Shown: positions 27,940-37,068, numbered from the stretch's first letter. The stretch: 64,000 nucleotides of DNA from FEN-1099 sp964511015 (GCA_964511015.1 CAZEDX010000010.1:1-64000); one strand, 5' to 3'. Notes: generated by a model not told the origin, from the letters alone. Translations and numbers: made by a program.

Positions 27940-29877
27940 TCAGTGGGCAGGTAGGTATCCCAGGCTCTGCAGCTTTTGCTTTTCTTCTTCGGTTAGTTTC
28001 ACGTCGCGGTCCGTCTGTCCGGCGCCGGCGAACATCAGGCCGGCGATCTGGCGGATCCGGGCTTCCATTGCCTGGTCCGACAGGTTCTGCAGTTCGCCCG
28101 GATCCTGGTCGATCCGGACCAATAGCGATGCGAACGCGAGATGCGCGTCCTTGATTTTCACCGTGACTCCGCCGAACCATTTCCAGCGTCCGTCGGTGAC
28201 ATAGCGAGAAGGTGTTGCGGTAACAAACAAGTTTTCCCCGCCGAGCCAGCGCGCAGTCGGCATCGAGCCAGCGCCGCGGAGCGCTGCCGATAGATCCTGG
28301 CCGTCGGCTTGTTTCAGCCCTCCGGGCAACCCCACCAAACCCAACAACGTCGGCGCTACATCAACCAGACTCGCGGCACCATCCACGGTGGTGCCCGCGG
28401 GCAACCCTGGCCCCGCGATGATCCAGGGCACCCGGATCTCCGGCTCGAACAAGGTAATTCCGTGTCCGTACATGCCGTGCTCACCGAACAGATCGCCATG
28501 ATCGGAAACGACGGCGACAATCGTGTTGGCCTCACCCGCGCGGGCCGCGTCGAGCACCTGGCCGGCGGCCCGGTCCGCACCAACAACCTCGCTCAGGTAC
28601 AATGCGCGCGCCGCCGCCGTCATGTTGGGCGAGCCTTGCCGCAAAGCCTGAGCCAGGTCGAAGTAGTCCGTGAACTCCTGCACACGCACGCGTTCCGCCA
28701 ACGTGGTTTCGCCGAACAGCGCACTGGGAACCTCGCCGCGTGGGTCCCAAGGCCAATGCGGGTCATACAAATGAACGAACAAAAAATAGGGACGCGCCCG
28801 GTCGCGACCACGCAACCAAGCCAGCGCGAGCGCTGCCGCATCCGCCGCCCGTTCGGTGGCCGGATGTTCGACCTGATCGTATCCTTGGCCGAAACCGTAA
28901 GGTGAATCGACAAACAAATGCGTCACCACCGCGTGGGTGTCGTAGCCTTGCGCGGCCAACACCTCTGCCAGCGTCGTCGCTCGCCGCGGCAAGGCATCGG
29001 CCACACGCCGTACACCAACCCGCCAAGGCCAGCGACCCGTCACCATGGCCGCATGAGCCGGCAGGGTCCAACTCGCCGGCGTGCGCACAGTGGCCATCCG
29101 CACGCCACCGGCGGCGAGACGATCCAGATTCGGCGTCGCGCTGAGCGCGGCTCCATAGGCGCCGATGGCATCGGTCCGCAAAGTATCGATACTGATCAAC
29201 ACCAGGTTGGGAAGCCTCGTTTTAGGCGGTGCCTGCCTCGCCGCCAACGCCGGAACGACTAACACCGTTATCCCTAACGCTACAACGACCAACCAGTGCC
29301 ACCGGTGGATCGGGCGTGGTTCGCGCGTCGTCAGCCAGTTCGTCAACGGGCGTCGCGCCAACACGCTGACCAGCGCGCCCAGGGCGGAGGGCGCCAGCAA
29401 CGGCACCAGCAACACCAGCGGTTGCACGGCGATGAGCGGCAGCAAGCGATTGGGCAAGAGCGCGCCGGCGAGAATGCGGCCGATGAAAACCTGCATCGAA
29501 ACCGCGTCGGCGGCAAACAGCGGCAACTTGGCGGCCGGTGTTGACTCCAACAACGCGCGTAACACCACCATCAGCGCCAGCAGGATTGGTACGGCCATTA
29601 ACCAGCCGGCTAGCAAAGCCACCGCCGCCCGCCGAGTCGGCCAGAACAAACGGAAGACCAATGTCTGCACTATCGCCAGCAAGCCGAGCGCCAAGCTCAT
29701 CCAGGCTCCGGTTTGGCTTCCTTCAGCGACCACTCGCCAGAAAAGGACGCTCGACCAACCCGCATAACCTTCCGCGAAACTTTGCCACAAACCGATGCCC
29801 GCTCCCGCAATGGTCGCCACCACCACGACACCAATCAGGACCCTTGCGAGAAACGACGGCAGCCAGGATTTCTTCAT
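27940..29877 (-). CDS. Membrane alkaline-phosphatase/sulfatase-superfamily enzyme
   Basis: The 645-residue protein has about five N-terminal transmembrane helices and a sulfatase-type domain from about residue 215 (LPNLVLISIDTLRTDAIGAYG). The usual Cys/Ser of CxPxR is replaced: the motif reads SWTLPAHAAMVTG with Thr271 at the nucleophile position, as in phosphotransferases such as LtaS and EptA. Other metal ligands are in VVSDHGDLFGEHG. It may therefore transfer a phospho group to a surface polymer or lipid rather than cleave sulfate. Its ATG overlaps the upstream stop (ATGA). Confidence 0.82.
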   Translation of the reverse strand: MKKSWLPSFLARVLIGVVVVATIAGAGIGLWQSFAEGYAGWSSVLFWRVVAEGSQTGAWMSLALGLLAIVQTLVFRLFWPTRRAAVALLAGWLMAVPILLALMVVLRALLESTPAAKLPLFAADAVSMQVFIGRILAGALLPNRLLPLIAVQPLVLLVPLLAPSALGALVSVLARRPLTNWLTTREPRPIHRWHWLVVVALGITVLVVPALAARQAPPKTRLPNLVLISIDTLRTDAIGAYGAALSATPNLDRLAAGGVRMATVRTPASWTLPAHAAMVTGRWPWRVGVRRVADALPRRATTLAEVLAAQGYDTHAVVTHLFVDSPYGFGQGYDQVEHPATERAADAAALALAWLRGRDRARPYFLFVHLYDPHWPWDPRGEVPSALFGETTLAERVRVQEFTDYFDLAQALRQGSPNMTAAARALYLSEVVGADRAAGQVLDAARAGEANTIVAVVSDHGDLFGEHGMYGHGITLFEPEIRVPWIIAGPGLPAGTTVDGAASLVDVAPTLLGLVGLPGGLKQADGQDLSAALRGAGSMPTARWLGGENLFVTATPSRYVTDGRWKWFGGVTVKIKDAHLAFASLLVRIDQDPGELQNLSDQAMEARIRQIAGLMFAGAGQTDRDVKLTEEEKQKLQSLGYLPAH

Positions 29878-30341
29878 GGCGCCGCACCATCCGGAGTCAT
29901 GCTCGTCCCTCCGAACGCCGCCATGTCCAACCACACAACCCATGCGCTGTCGTCGTCGCGCTTGAGCACCTGCAGCCGCTGCGTGCCGCGGCGCGCTTCG
30001 TAGGCCCAATGCCCGTCTTCCGCCGGAGACCACGGACCGATCAGATCGCCCAACGCCTTGCGGACGTGCGCGAAGGTCTTAGCCGCCGTGGCGAAGCTGA
30101 TCGACACCAATTTGCCATCGCGGAAGAGCAGGCGGATGTCGCGCACCTCGCCGATCGGACCGGCGGCCCGCCAAGCCTGCAACGGGGCGGCCGCCTCCGC
30201 TGGCGCCAACGTCGGAATCAGTGTACGCGCCTGGATCAAGGTCGCGCCTAACCGCAGGTCATGCAATAGGAATGGATCTGCCGCGTAGGCCAGCGAGGCC
30301 GCCAACACCAACAGTAGGCAGATCACGCGTTTCATGTTCAT
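29874..30341 (-). CDS. Small exported protein, unknown
   Basis: The 155-residue protein has a signal peptide (1-20, ending AYA) and a compact domain with RDIRLLFRDGKLVSISFAT and RRGTQRLQVLKRDDDSAWVVWLDM, which alternate like beta strands. I recognise no family. ATGA overlaps at both ends tie it to the neighbouring genes, so it probably works with the membrane sulfatase-like enzyme. Confidence 0.8.
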   Translation of the reverse strand: MNMKRVICLLLVLAASLAYAADPFLLHDLRLGATLIQARTLIPTLAPAEAAAPLQAWRAAGPIGEVRDIRLLFRDGKLVSISFATAAKTFAHVRKALGDLIGPWSPAEDGHWAYEARRGTQRLQVLKRDDDSAWVVWLDMAAFGGTSMTPDGAAP

Positions 30342-30856
30342 AGCACCTGGGTGGGAGTCGGCCCTACCGACGGCAGAACCGCCCGCCGTGCCATCAATTT
30401 GACGGCGTAGTACGGGCGATAGTCTCCGTCGCCCACATGAACAAAAAAGCGGATCAGGCCGTCTTCGATGCGCGATCCATCTTGCGTGTGCAACACGCCG
30501 TCGACCCGGATCCGTTGTTGTTCGATCAACACCTCATCGCGGACGCGCAGCTCTTTCTCGTTGATCAGCTTGCACCGCGTGAAGCGCATTGAACGTTCAC
30601 CGAACAGCACCATCTCCACCAGGTAATGTTGCGCGTCGTTGGCGATGGGATATATCGCCAGCCGCGCGTTGGTCGGCGTCAGCACGTTCTGTTCGTCAAA
30701 GACATTCGCCGGGCCTTCCCAGGTTCCCAAGAACATGCGCCCCGGGTCGGCTGTCCGGGCTGGCGTCGCTATTGCCATAACTGCCAGTAACAACAGCCAG
30801 CGGGTTCTCCGCCACCCCATTCGACTCGCCCCCGATAACCTCCCACCAACCGTCAT
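30338..30856 (-). CDS. Exported protein, unknown
   Basis: The 172-residue protein carries an N-terminal signal (residues about 15-36, ending ARTA) and a soluble domain beginning DPGRMFLGTWEGPANVFDEQN, which resembles a small beta-barrel ligand-binding layout. No family was recognised. Its start overlaps the stop of the amidohydrolase gene and its stop overlaps the next start. Confidence 0.75.
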   Translation of the reverse strand: MTVGGRLSGASRMGWRRTRWLLLLAVMAIATPARTADPGRMFLGTWEGPANVFDEQNVLTPTNARLAIYPIANDAQHYLVEMVLFGERSMRFTRCKLINEKELRVRDEVLIEQQRIRVDGVLHTQDGSRIEDGLIRFFVHVGDGDYRPYYAVKLMARRAVLPSVGPTPTQVL

Positions 30857-32475
30857 GGTTGCCCTCCCTGATCTGCTTCCGCCCGGTCAAAAATGCGTTG
30901 GCCCCGAAGCCAGGTTTGATTCACGCGGATGGCGCCGATTTCGTCCGGCGCCACGCGCAGCGGATTGCGGTTTAGCACGACCAGATCGGCCCGCTTGCCG
31001 ACCGTGACGCTCCCTTTCACTTGTTCCTCAAAATGGGCGTACGCGGCGTCGATGGTATACATGCGCACCGCTTCCGCCACACTGATGCGCTCCTGCGTTT
31101 CAAACCCTCCGCGCGTGACCGCTGCCTGCATAGAGGAAAGAACATCCGTCGTTTCTACCGGCCCGTCCGACGCGCCCACGATTTTGACGCCGGCATTCAA
31201 CAGGGATCGGAACGGGTACGTCCACCGCACCCGCTCGGCGCCCAACCGGCGGTGCAACCAGCCTTTTTCCGTTTCGACAAACATCGGTGAGACCGAACAG
31301 ATCAACTCGAGCCGCGCGATGTCGTCGATCATCTGCGCATCAAGCACCGAGGCGTGCTCGATTCGGTGGCGATGATCACGGCGCGGATACTCTCGCAACA
31401 AGCGATCGAAGAGATCGATGCACGTTCGGTTAGCAGCATCACCGATGGCGTGAATGCACAATTGCAGGCCCGCTTGGTGCGCGAAGACCATGTGGCGATA
31501 AAGTTCGTCCACCGGCAGCAACAGGAAGCCGCTTTGCCCGGGCAAATCGTTGAAGGGAGCGAACATGAACGCGGTGCCCGAGCCGAACGAACCGTCGGCG
31601 ATGATCTTGACTGCGGCAATACGGCTTTCGCCCGGCTCCGGGCGGTGCAGCGGCGTCTGTCGGGCCTTTTCGACCGCCGCCGCGTCCTCGGCGAAGACAA
31701 TGCCGTAGATGGGCAACGGAAAATGCGCCGCCAGCATGGAGAGCAGCGGCACCTCCAACGCCCCGGCGGCGCCGATCGGGCCTTGTTCGCCGGTCTGCAT
31801 GACGCCGCCGATGGACGTGATGCCTTGGCTGGCCAGCTTGGTTGCGGTGAAGGTGGCGCCGGCAGCGAAATCGTCCAAGGAGGGAAGCGGCATCGCGGAA
31901 TGGATCAAGGACGCGGCCATTTCGCGGAACGGACCCGCGGGATGCCCATCGGGTTCGCGATCGATCACGCCGCCCGCCGGGTTGTCCGTGGCCGCATGGA
32001 CGCCCGCCGCCAACATCGCCGCGGTGTTGGCGATCACCATGTGACCATCGTGTTTAACCAGCACAACCGGACGATCGGCACACACGGCATCCAGGTCGTG
32101 CCGTGTCGGCAGCCGCCGCTCGGCCAATTCTTGTTCGTCGAAATCCAGACCGACAATCCATTCTCCGACTGGTCGCTGGGCAACCGTTTGTCGCAGGCGT
32201 TCTTGCACCTCGGCCAGCGTCGACACGCCGCGGAGATTCACGTTGCGGTCGTAGTAGATCAACATCAACGGATGCAAATGGGTATCGATGAAAGACGGCA
32301 TCAGGGTGGCGCCGCGCAGATCGATTTCTTCTGCGGCGGAGCCAAGCGCAGTGCGGCACTCGGCGCGGCTGCCCACCGCGACGATGATCCCGTCGCGTTC
32401 GGCCACAGCTTCGGCGGTTGGCTGAGAATCATCTACGGTATAGATGTCCCCGCCAAAAAAGAGATGAGCGGACAT
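30853..32475 (-). CDS. Amidohydrolase family 3 protein (YtcJ-like)
   Basis: The 540-residue enzyme has a TIM-barrel amidohydrolase layout: metal ligands in DTHLHP (His66, His68), a central KIIADGSFGSGTAF, IHAIGDAANR, RIEHASV and ASDGP near the end. These fit the YtcJ/imidazolonepropionase-like group, hydrolases of unknown substrate. The start at 32475 is preferred to GTG 32490 on family grounds. No signal peptide is visible, so it is cytosolic. It heads a four-gene run with ATGA overlaps at every junction. Confidence 0.88.
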   Translation of the reverse strand: MSAHLFFGGDIYTVDDSQPTAEAVAERDGIIVAVGSRAECRTALGSAAEEIDLRGATLMPSFIDTHLHPLMLIYYDRNVNLRGVSTLAEVQERLRQTVAQRPVGEWIVGLDFDEQELAERRLPTRHDLDAVCADRPVVLVKHDGHMVIANTAAMLAAGVHAATDNPAGGVIDREPDGHPAGPFREMAASLIHSAMPLPSLDDFAAGATFTATKLASQGITSIGGVMQTGEQGPIGAAGALEVPLLSMLAAHFPLPIYGIVFAEDAAAVEKARQTPLHRPEPGESRIAAVKIIADGSFGSGTAFMFAPFNDLPGQSGFLLLPVDELYRHMVFAHQAGLQLCIHAIGDAANRTCIDLFDRLLREYPRRDHRHRIEHASVLDAQMIDDIARLELICSVSPMFVETEKGWLHRRLGAERVRWTYPFRSLLNAGVKIVGASDGPVETTDVLSSMQAAVTRGGFETQERISVAEAVRMYTIDAAYAHFEEQVKGSVTVGKRADLVVLNRNPLRVAPDEIGAIRVNQTWLRGQRIFDRAEADQGGQP

Positions 32476-32582
32476 CTGGTCGCGTCCCACGTTGGTACTG
32501 CCTGCGACAGGTCAGCATAGCACAAAGGACGGCGCCAAACAGCAATACCCGGGCCGTCCGAGGGGCCGAGAATCGCTCCGGG

Positions 32583-32954
32583 CTACCGCTCTTTCTCGGT
32601 TTCCAGGCATTTCTGCAGCGCGGCGCAGTCGGCGGCCCCTTGCGTACAAGCCTCAAAAACCTTGCTCAGACGGGTTTTGGTGCAAGCATCCATACAACCC
32701 CGGCGACATTCAGCATAGGTTTCGAGCTTGCATTCCTCGAACCGCTTGCAGATATTGCAAAATGAATCACATTGGTTGGCAGGGATAGCTTGGTCAGCGG
32801 CGACGGGCCGCGGCTGGTCGCCATCCACCGGAGAATCGTTCTGTGTCGGTGGTGGAGGTGGGGTCGGGGATGGCGACGACGGTTTCTGCGGTGCCGGCCC
32901 CGAACAGGCAGCCAACAGCATTGCGATGCATAACAGCCAAACCAAGGTCCTCAT
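32583..32954 (-). CDS. Cysteine-rich lipoprotein
   Basis: The 123-residue protein has a short signal with lipobox LAAC (residues 12-16), a Pro/Ser/Thr-rich linker, and a C-terminal domain with many Cys (CDSFCNICKRFEEC, CRRGCMDAC, CTQGAADC). These probably form a disulfide-bonded helical knot. AAGGAG precedes the ATG, and upstream in-frame starts are less likely. It follows mobB on the same strand after 80 bases, so membership in that operon is uncertain. Function unknown. Confidence 0.82.
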   Translation of the reverse strand: MRTLVWLLCIAMLLAACSGPAPQKPSSPSPTPPPPPTQNDSPVDGDQPRPVAADQAIPANQCDSFCNICKRFEECKLETYAECRRGCMDACTKTRLSKVFEACTQGAADCAALQKCLETEKER

Positions 32955-33034
32955 GGGATGTTTCTCCTTTTCGATCTCTTTCCCCTCGGGTTTCGCCTTT
33001 TCTGTATCGAATTGCCGGCCGCCGAGGCGCTCGT

Positions 33035-33685
33035 TCACTCGTCAATACGCAACAAGATGCGCTGCGGGTCGTCGACTCCCTTCAGGGTACCCACCGCTCC
33101 GCGCACAACACCGGCCAACATGTCGGCAACGTAGGCGTTGATGGGCACGCGGCGTCCGTTCACCAGCAACTGCACACCACGCGGTTTCGCTTTTTTTAGC
33201 AGACGACTCTCGATAAAGTCCGCCACTTGTTCCGGCCAATTCAAATCCAGGACCGGTACGTCGACGCTGTGGGGAAAATCCGTCACTAGCGCGATCCACC
33301 ACGGATCACCACAGCAAACCATCGTTTCATCGGGCTGGCCCTGGCGCCAGACTTCAATTTTTGGTGCGTCAGCCTGTTTGAATCCTTCGACAATCACCAA
33401 GTCTGCATCCGCCGCGAAAACGGCTACCAACTCATCCAACGACATTTCCTTGGCGGGCCGTTGCACCACGGCCGTCTTGGTGGGTGAAGCAACCACAACG
33501 GTAGTGGCGCCGGCGGCGGCGAAACGGAAGCTGTCTTTTCCTTCGTGATCGATCTCGAATTCGCCGTGGTGGTGTTTGATGGCGGCGACGCGGTAGCCCC
33601 GCTCCGCGAGAATCGGCAGCAAATGGCAAATGAGGGTGGTTTTGCCGCAACCTGACGTACCGACAATATTTACCAATGGAACCAT
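33035..33685 (-). CDS. mobB: Molybdopterin-guanine dinucleotide biosynthesis protein MobB
   Basis: The 216-residue protein begins with a P-loop (GTSGCGKTT, residues 9-17) in the MobB layout (KHHHGEFEIDHEGKDSFRFAAAG, VIVEGFK). MobB binds GTP and assists MobA in adding GMP to molybdopterin. The C-terminal 60 residues (LLVNGRRVPINAYVADMLAGVV) are the extension typical of anaerobe-type MobB. The gene starts 11 bases after fis and belongs to the selD-dusB-fis-mobB run, consistent with making Mo/W enzymes such as selenium-containing formate dehydrogenase elsewhere in the genome. Confidence 0.93.
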   Translation of the reverse strand: MVPLVNIVGTSGCGKTTLICHLLPILAERGYRVAAIKHHHGEFEIDHEGKDSFRFAAAGATTVVVASPTKTAVVQRPAKEMSLDELVAVFAADADLVIVEGFKQADAPKIEVWRQGQPDETMVCCGDPWWIALVTDFPHSVDVPVLDLNWPEQVADFIESRLLKKAKPRGVQLLVNGRRVPINAYVADMLAGVVRGAVGTLKGVDDPQRILLRIDE

Positions 33686-33696
33686 GCTTTCCCCCT

Positions 33697-33936
33697 TTAC
33701 GCGTAACCCCGCAATTCCGCGAGTTTGCGCCGGACGGTGTTGCGGTGTAGTCCCAACAGCCGCGCCGCGCCGAGTTGGCTCCCTGAGCTTTCTTCCAACG
33801 CGACCCGTAGCAAAACCGCCTCGGTCATGGCAATGATAGTCGCGTGGACGTCGCCCATGTGGTCCGTCGGCACCGATTTCAACAGCCTTCGACAGAATAC
33901 CTCAAGTTGTCCTTCCCAGGAATCGCCGGCACCCAT
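33697..33936 (-). CDS. fis: Standalone Fis-family DNA-binding protein
   Basis: The 79-residue protein ends in a Fis-type helix-turn-helix: GSQLGAARLLGLHRNTVRRKL. It resembles the last domain of NtrC-type regulators but stands alone, as nucleoid protein Fis does. AAGGGG before the ATG fixes the start. It lies 55 bases after dusB; the dusB-fis order is the one known from gamma-proteobacteria. It is shorter than E. coli Fis (98 residues), so the exact role is inferred. Confidence 0.82.
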   Translation of the reverse strand: MGAGDSWEGQLEVFCRRLLKSVPTDHMGDVHATIIAMTEAVLLRVALEESSGSQLGAARLLGLHRNTVRRKLAELRGYA

Positions 33937-33991
33937 TTCTGTCCCCTTGTTTTCCTCAATCCGCCGTAAGACTTCGCGTTCGCGACGGCAG

Positions 33992-34987
33992 TCATTCCTG
34001 CCAGCCGTCGCCGTCCAACAACACGCCGGCGACAACCCGCAACAGGGTCTCCTCGTCCGGAGCGTTGGCAATATCTTGCCGCGCCGCCGCCGCCCCGCGC
34101 AGTCCGCGCACTGTCTGGAGCGCAAACTTACGGATTTCGCGCACGGCCCGCGCTGAACCTTTGTATGCTGTCAACGCTTCCAAATGCAACTTCAACAATT
34201 CGTACTTTTCGCGATGATCGGGTGGTTGCCATCCTTGCCCCGTCAAGGCCGCGCGGCAAGCGGCAAACACCCACGGCCGGCCGACGGCCCCACGGCCGAT
34301 CATCACGCCATGACAGCCGGTTTCCCGCACCATACGCACGGCGTCTTCGCCCTCGCGGATGTCGCCGTTGCCGATCACCGGCAGGTCAACCGCATGGCGA
34401 ACGGCGGAAATCAGCGACCAGTCGGCCTGTCCGCTGAACATCTGACCGCGCGTGCGGGGATGAACAATGATCGCGTCCACCCCGGCGTCGGCCGCCACGC
34501 GCGCGCACTCCACAACATTGATGACTTCGGCGCCCGCCCGCAGCTTGACGGTCAAAGGACCGTTCGTCGCCGCCCGCATGGCCGCCAGAATGCGCCCCAA
34601 CGAAACCGGATCACGCATCAGCGCGACGCCGTGTCCGCTGGCCACCACTTTGCGTACCGGACAACCGGCATTGAGATCGATCACCTCCGGCCGCGCTTCG
34701 GCCTGCACGATGCGGCAAGCTTCAGCCAGGCGGGACGGATCCTTGCCAAACAACTGCGCCACAAACGGGTGATCGACCGGATCGGCGTCGAGCAGGGCCA
34801 ACGTTTTGCGCCAACCCTTCGATGAACGACGAGCAAGCACCAGTCCGTCGGCGCTGACCATTTCGCTGACGGTCAGATCCACCCCGTAGTGGCGGCAAAC
34901 GCGACGAAAAGCGCGGTCGGTGTAGCCGGCCAACGGCGCCAGCCACAGCGGTACGCGGTCACCGAAATCGAGATTCCCGATCCGCAC
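33992..34987 (-). CDS. dusB: tRNA-dihydrouridine synthase
   Basis: The 331-residue flavoenzyme reduces uridine in tRNA to dihydrouridine. Family motifs are LAPLAGYTDRAFR, the catalytic Cys in DLNAGCPVRKVV, KLRAG, HPRTRGQMFSGQADW and GNGDI. It is full length. The gene starts 3 bases after the selD stop and is followed by fis. The DusB subtype is assigned from gene order and motif pattern. Confidence 0.93.
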   Translation of the reverse strand: MRIGNLDFGDRVPLWLAPLAGYTDRAFRRVCRHYGVDLTVSEMVSADGLVLARRSSKGWRKTLALLDADPVDHPFVAQLFGKDPSRLAEACRIVQAEARPEVIDLNAGCPVRKVVASGHGVALMRDPVSLGRILAAMRAATNGPLTVKLRAGAEVINVVECARVAADAGVDAIIVHPRTRGQMFSGQADWSLISAVRHAVDLPVIGNGDIREGEDAVRMVRETGCHGVMIGRGAVGRPWVFAACRAALTGQGWQPPDHREKYELLKLHLEALTAYKGSARAVREIRKFALQTVRGLRGAAAARQDIANAPDEETLLRVVAGVLLDGDGWQE

Positions 34988-34990
34988 TCG

Positions 34991-36034
34991 TTACAACCCG
35001 GGCCGCATCGCCAGCCGGCCGGACTGCTCGGTCACTCGACCGATCAGCGCCCGCACCGGCACTCCTTCGTCGGCCAACGCGGCCAGCAAATCGGCCGCCT
35101 TTTCCGGCGCCACGGCGAACAGCAACCCGCCGCTGGTTTGGGCGTCGTTGGCGAGCAACAAATCGTCGTTGGAAAGCGCGCGATCGACGTCCAGATGCGG
35201 CAACGCGTGGTCGCGATTCGCGTGCGTTCCCCCCGGCACCATTCCCTGTGCAAGGCATTCCCGCACGCCGGGCAACAACGGCAGGCGTTCCGACCAGATT
35301 TCCCCGCCCACGCCACTTGCTTCGAGAATCTCGAGCAGGTGCAGTGCCAAGCCGAAGCCGGTCACATCCGTCGCGGCATGAACGCCGACGCGCCGCGCCG
35401 CCCGCGCCGCCGCATCATTGAGCCGCGCACAGGAATCGATCAGCACCTGCTCCGTGTCGGCGGGCGCCATCTCTGCCTTGAGCGCCGTAGCCAACAGGCC
35501 GGTACCCAAAGCCTTGGTCAGCACCAGTTGATCACCCGGCCGCGCACCACGCTTGGTCCATAGGTCGTCGGGCCGAGCTACGCCCGTCACCGCAAGGCCG
35601 TATTTCGGCTCTTTGTCATCGACGGTATGGCCGCCAATGATGGCCACGCCCGCCGCTTCGGCCTGGGCGTAGCCGCCACGCAAGATGTCAGCCAACATAT
35701 CGATTTCGAGCGTTCCGCGCTGGGGAAAGCCGACCACGTTCAACGCGGTCAATGGGGTGGCGCCCATGGCGTAAATGTCGGACAGGCTGTTGGCGGCGGC
35801 AATGCGACCGAAGGCGTAGGGGTCGTTGACGATCGGAGTGAAAAAGTCGACGGTCTGCACTAGGGCCAAGTCATCGCGCAATAGGTACACGCCCGCGTCG
35901 CCGCCGTGCGCCACCAAAACGCGGGCATCACGTGGCTGTGGCAATCGGTCCAACACCTTCGCCAGCTCGCCCGGAGCCAGTTTGCAGGCTCAGCCGGCGC
36001 CGTGCGACAGTTGCGTCAGCTTGACAGCAGCCAT
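34991..36034 (-). CDS. selD: Selenide, water dikinase (selenoprotein, Sec15 encoded by UGA)
   Basis: SelD makes selenophosphate from selenide and ATP. Automatic reading would start at Met near 35956, but extending upstream to the ATG at 36034 gives the family N-terminus MAAVKLTQLSHGAG-U-ACK, where U is an in-frame TGA at 35992-35990. This aligns exactly with the CxCK/UxCK catalytic motif (Sec15, Lys18). Downstream motifs are QTVDFFTPIVNDPY, GGHTVDDKEPKYGL, DVTGFGL and LLANDAQTSGG. Length with Sec is 347 residues, normal for SelD. A hairpin fitting a bSECIS follows the UGA. It heads the selD-dusB-fis-mobB run and is divergent from mdh. Confidence 0.95.
35962..35989 (-). promoter_or_regulatory. 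Candidate bacterial SECIS hairpin in selD
   Basis: Nine bases after the UGA (35992-35990) on the minus strand, CUGGCUC (35980-35974) can pair fully with GAGCUGG (35968-35962), including two G-U pairs, over a CGGGC loop (35973-35969). The loop starts 16 bases after UGA and contains G residues, as SelB-bound bSECIS elements require. It overlaps codons 19-27 of selD. Confidence 0.7.
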
Positions 36035-36141
36035 GGCGCTCCCCATAGATGATGGAGAAAGCTTAGAGAGGTTGTTGCCAGGGCGCAAGCCATGCCAGCG
36101 GCGGTTTGTTTTTGCCACTCGTCGGAACGGAGGTCAGTCGC

Positions 36142-37068
36142 ATGCGCAAAAAAATCACGGTGGTTGGGGCGGGCAACGTCGGCTCGCTGGTCGCCGCGCG
36201 GTTGTTGGTCGAGGAATTGGGTGACATCGTCATCGTGGACGTGGTCGAAGGCATGCCGCAAGGCAAGGGTTTGGACCTGCAACAGATGGCACCGTTGCTC
36301 AATCACGACGCGCGAATCACCGGCACCAACACCTACGACGAAACCGCTGATTCCGACGTGGTGGTGATCACTGCCGGCCTCGCCCGCAAACCGGGCATGA
36401 CGCGCGACGATCTGCTGGCGAAAAATGAGGAAATTATCAAAGGCGTCGTCGAAAAGATCGCGCCACTGTCGCCGAATGCGGTGCTGATTGTCGTCAGCAA
36501 CCCCTTGGACGCGATGTGCCACGTCGCCAAACGGGTCAGTGGCTTCCCGAAAGAACGCGTGATCGGCATGGCCGGCGTACTCGATACCGCCCGCTTCCGC
36601 ACGTTCATCAGTCTTGAATTGGGCGTGTCGATTCAAGACATCGCCGCCATCGTGCTGGGTGGTCACGGCGATCAGATGGTGCCGCTGCCGAAGTACTGTA
36701 CGGTGGGCGGTATACCGCTGGAAATGCTCATGAGCCACGAACGCATGGCCGCGATCATCGAACGGACGCGTAACGGTGGTGGCGAAATTGTATCGCTGCT
36801 CAAGACCGGCAGCGCGTTTTTTGCCCCGGCAGCTTGCGCTGTGGAAATGGTGACGGCCGTGGTTAAAGACAAAAAACGCATTCTTCCCTGCTCCGCCTAC
36901 CTCGAAGGCGAATACGGCTATCACGGCATTTATCTAGGCGTGCCGGTGTTGCTCGGCGCGGGCGGAGTGGAAAAGATACTGCAGCTTCACCTGCTTCCCG
37001 ATGAGAAGTCGGCGCTCGACAAGTCCGCCGCCGCGGTTCGCGAACAGGTGGAAAAGCTGACCGTCTAA
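36142..37068 (+). CDS. mdh: Malate dehydrogenase
   Basis: The 308-residue enzyme is an LDH-type malate dehydrogenase interconverting malate and oxaloacetate with NAD. Motifs: GAGNVG (residues 9-14), the substrate-loop ARKPGMTRDDLL with Arg specific to MDH, SNPLDAMCHVAKRVSG, and the catalytic His in GGHGDQMVPLP. GGAGGTC precedes the ATG. It is divergent from selD across about 107 bases. Glu/Asp at the end of beta-2 (VDVVEG) suggests NAD rather than NADP. Confidence 0.96.
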   Translation: MRKKITVVGAGNVGSLVAARLLVEELGDIVIVDVVEGMPQGKGLDLQQMAPLLNHDARITGTNTYDETADSDVVVITAGLARKPGMTRDDLLAKNEEIIKGVVEKIAPLSPNAVLIVVSNPLDAMCHVAKRVSGFPKERVIGMAGVLDTARFRTFISLELGVSIQDIAAIVLGGHGDQMVPLPKYCTVGGIPLEMLMSHERMAAIIERTRNGGGEIVSLLKTGSAFFAPAACAVEMVTAVVKDKKRILPCSAYLEGEYGYHGIYLGVPVLLGAGGVEKILQLHLLPDEKSALDKSAAAVREQVEKLTV

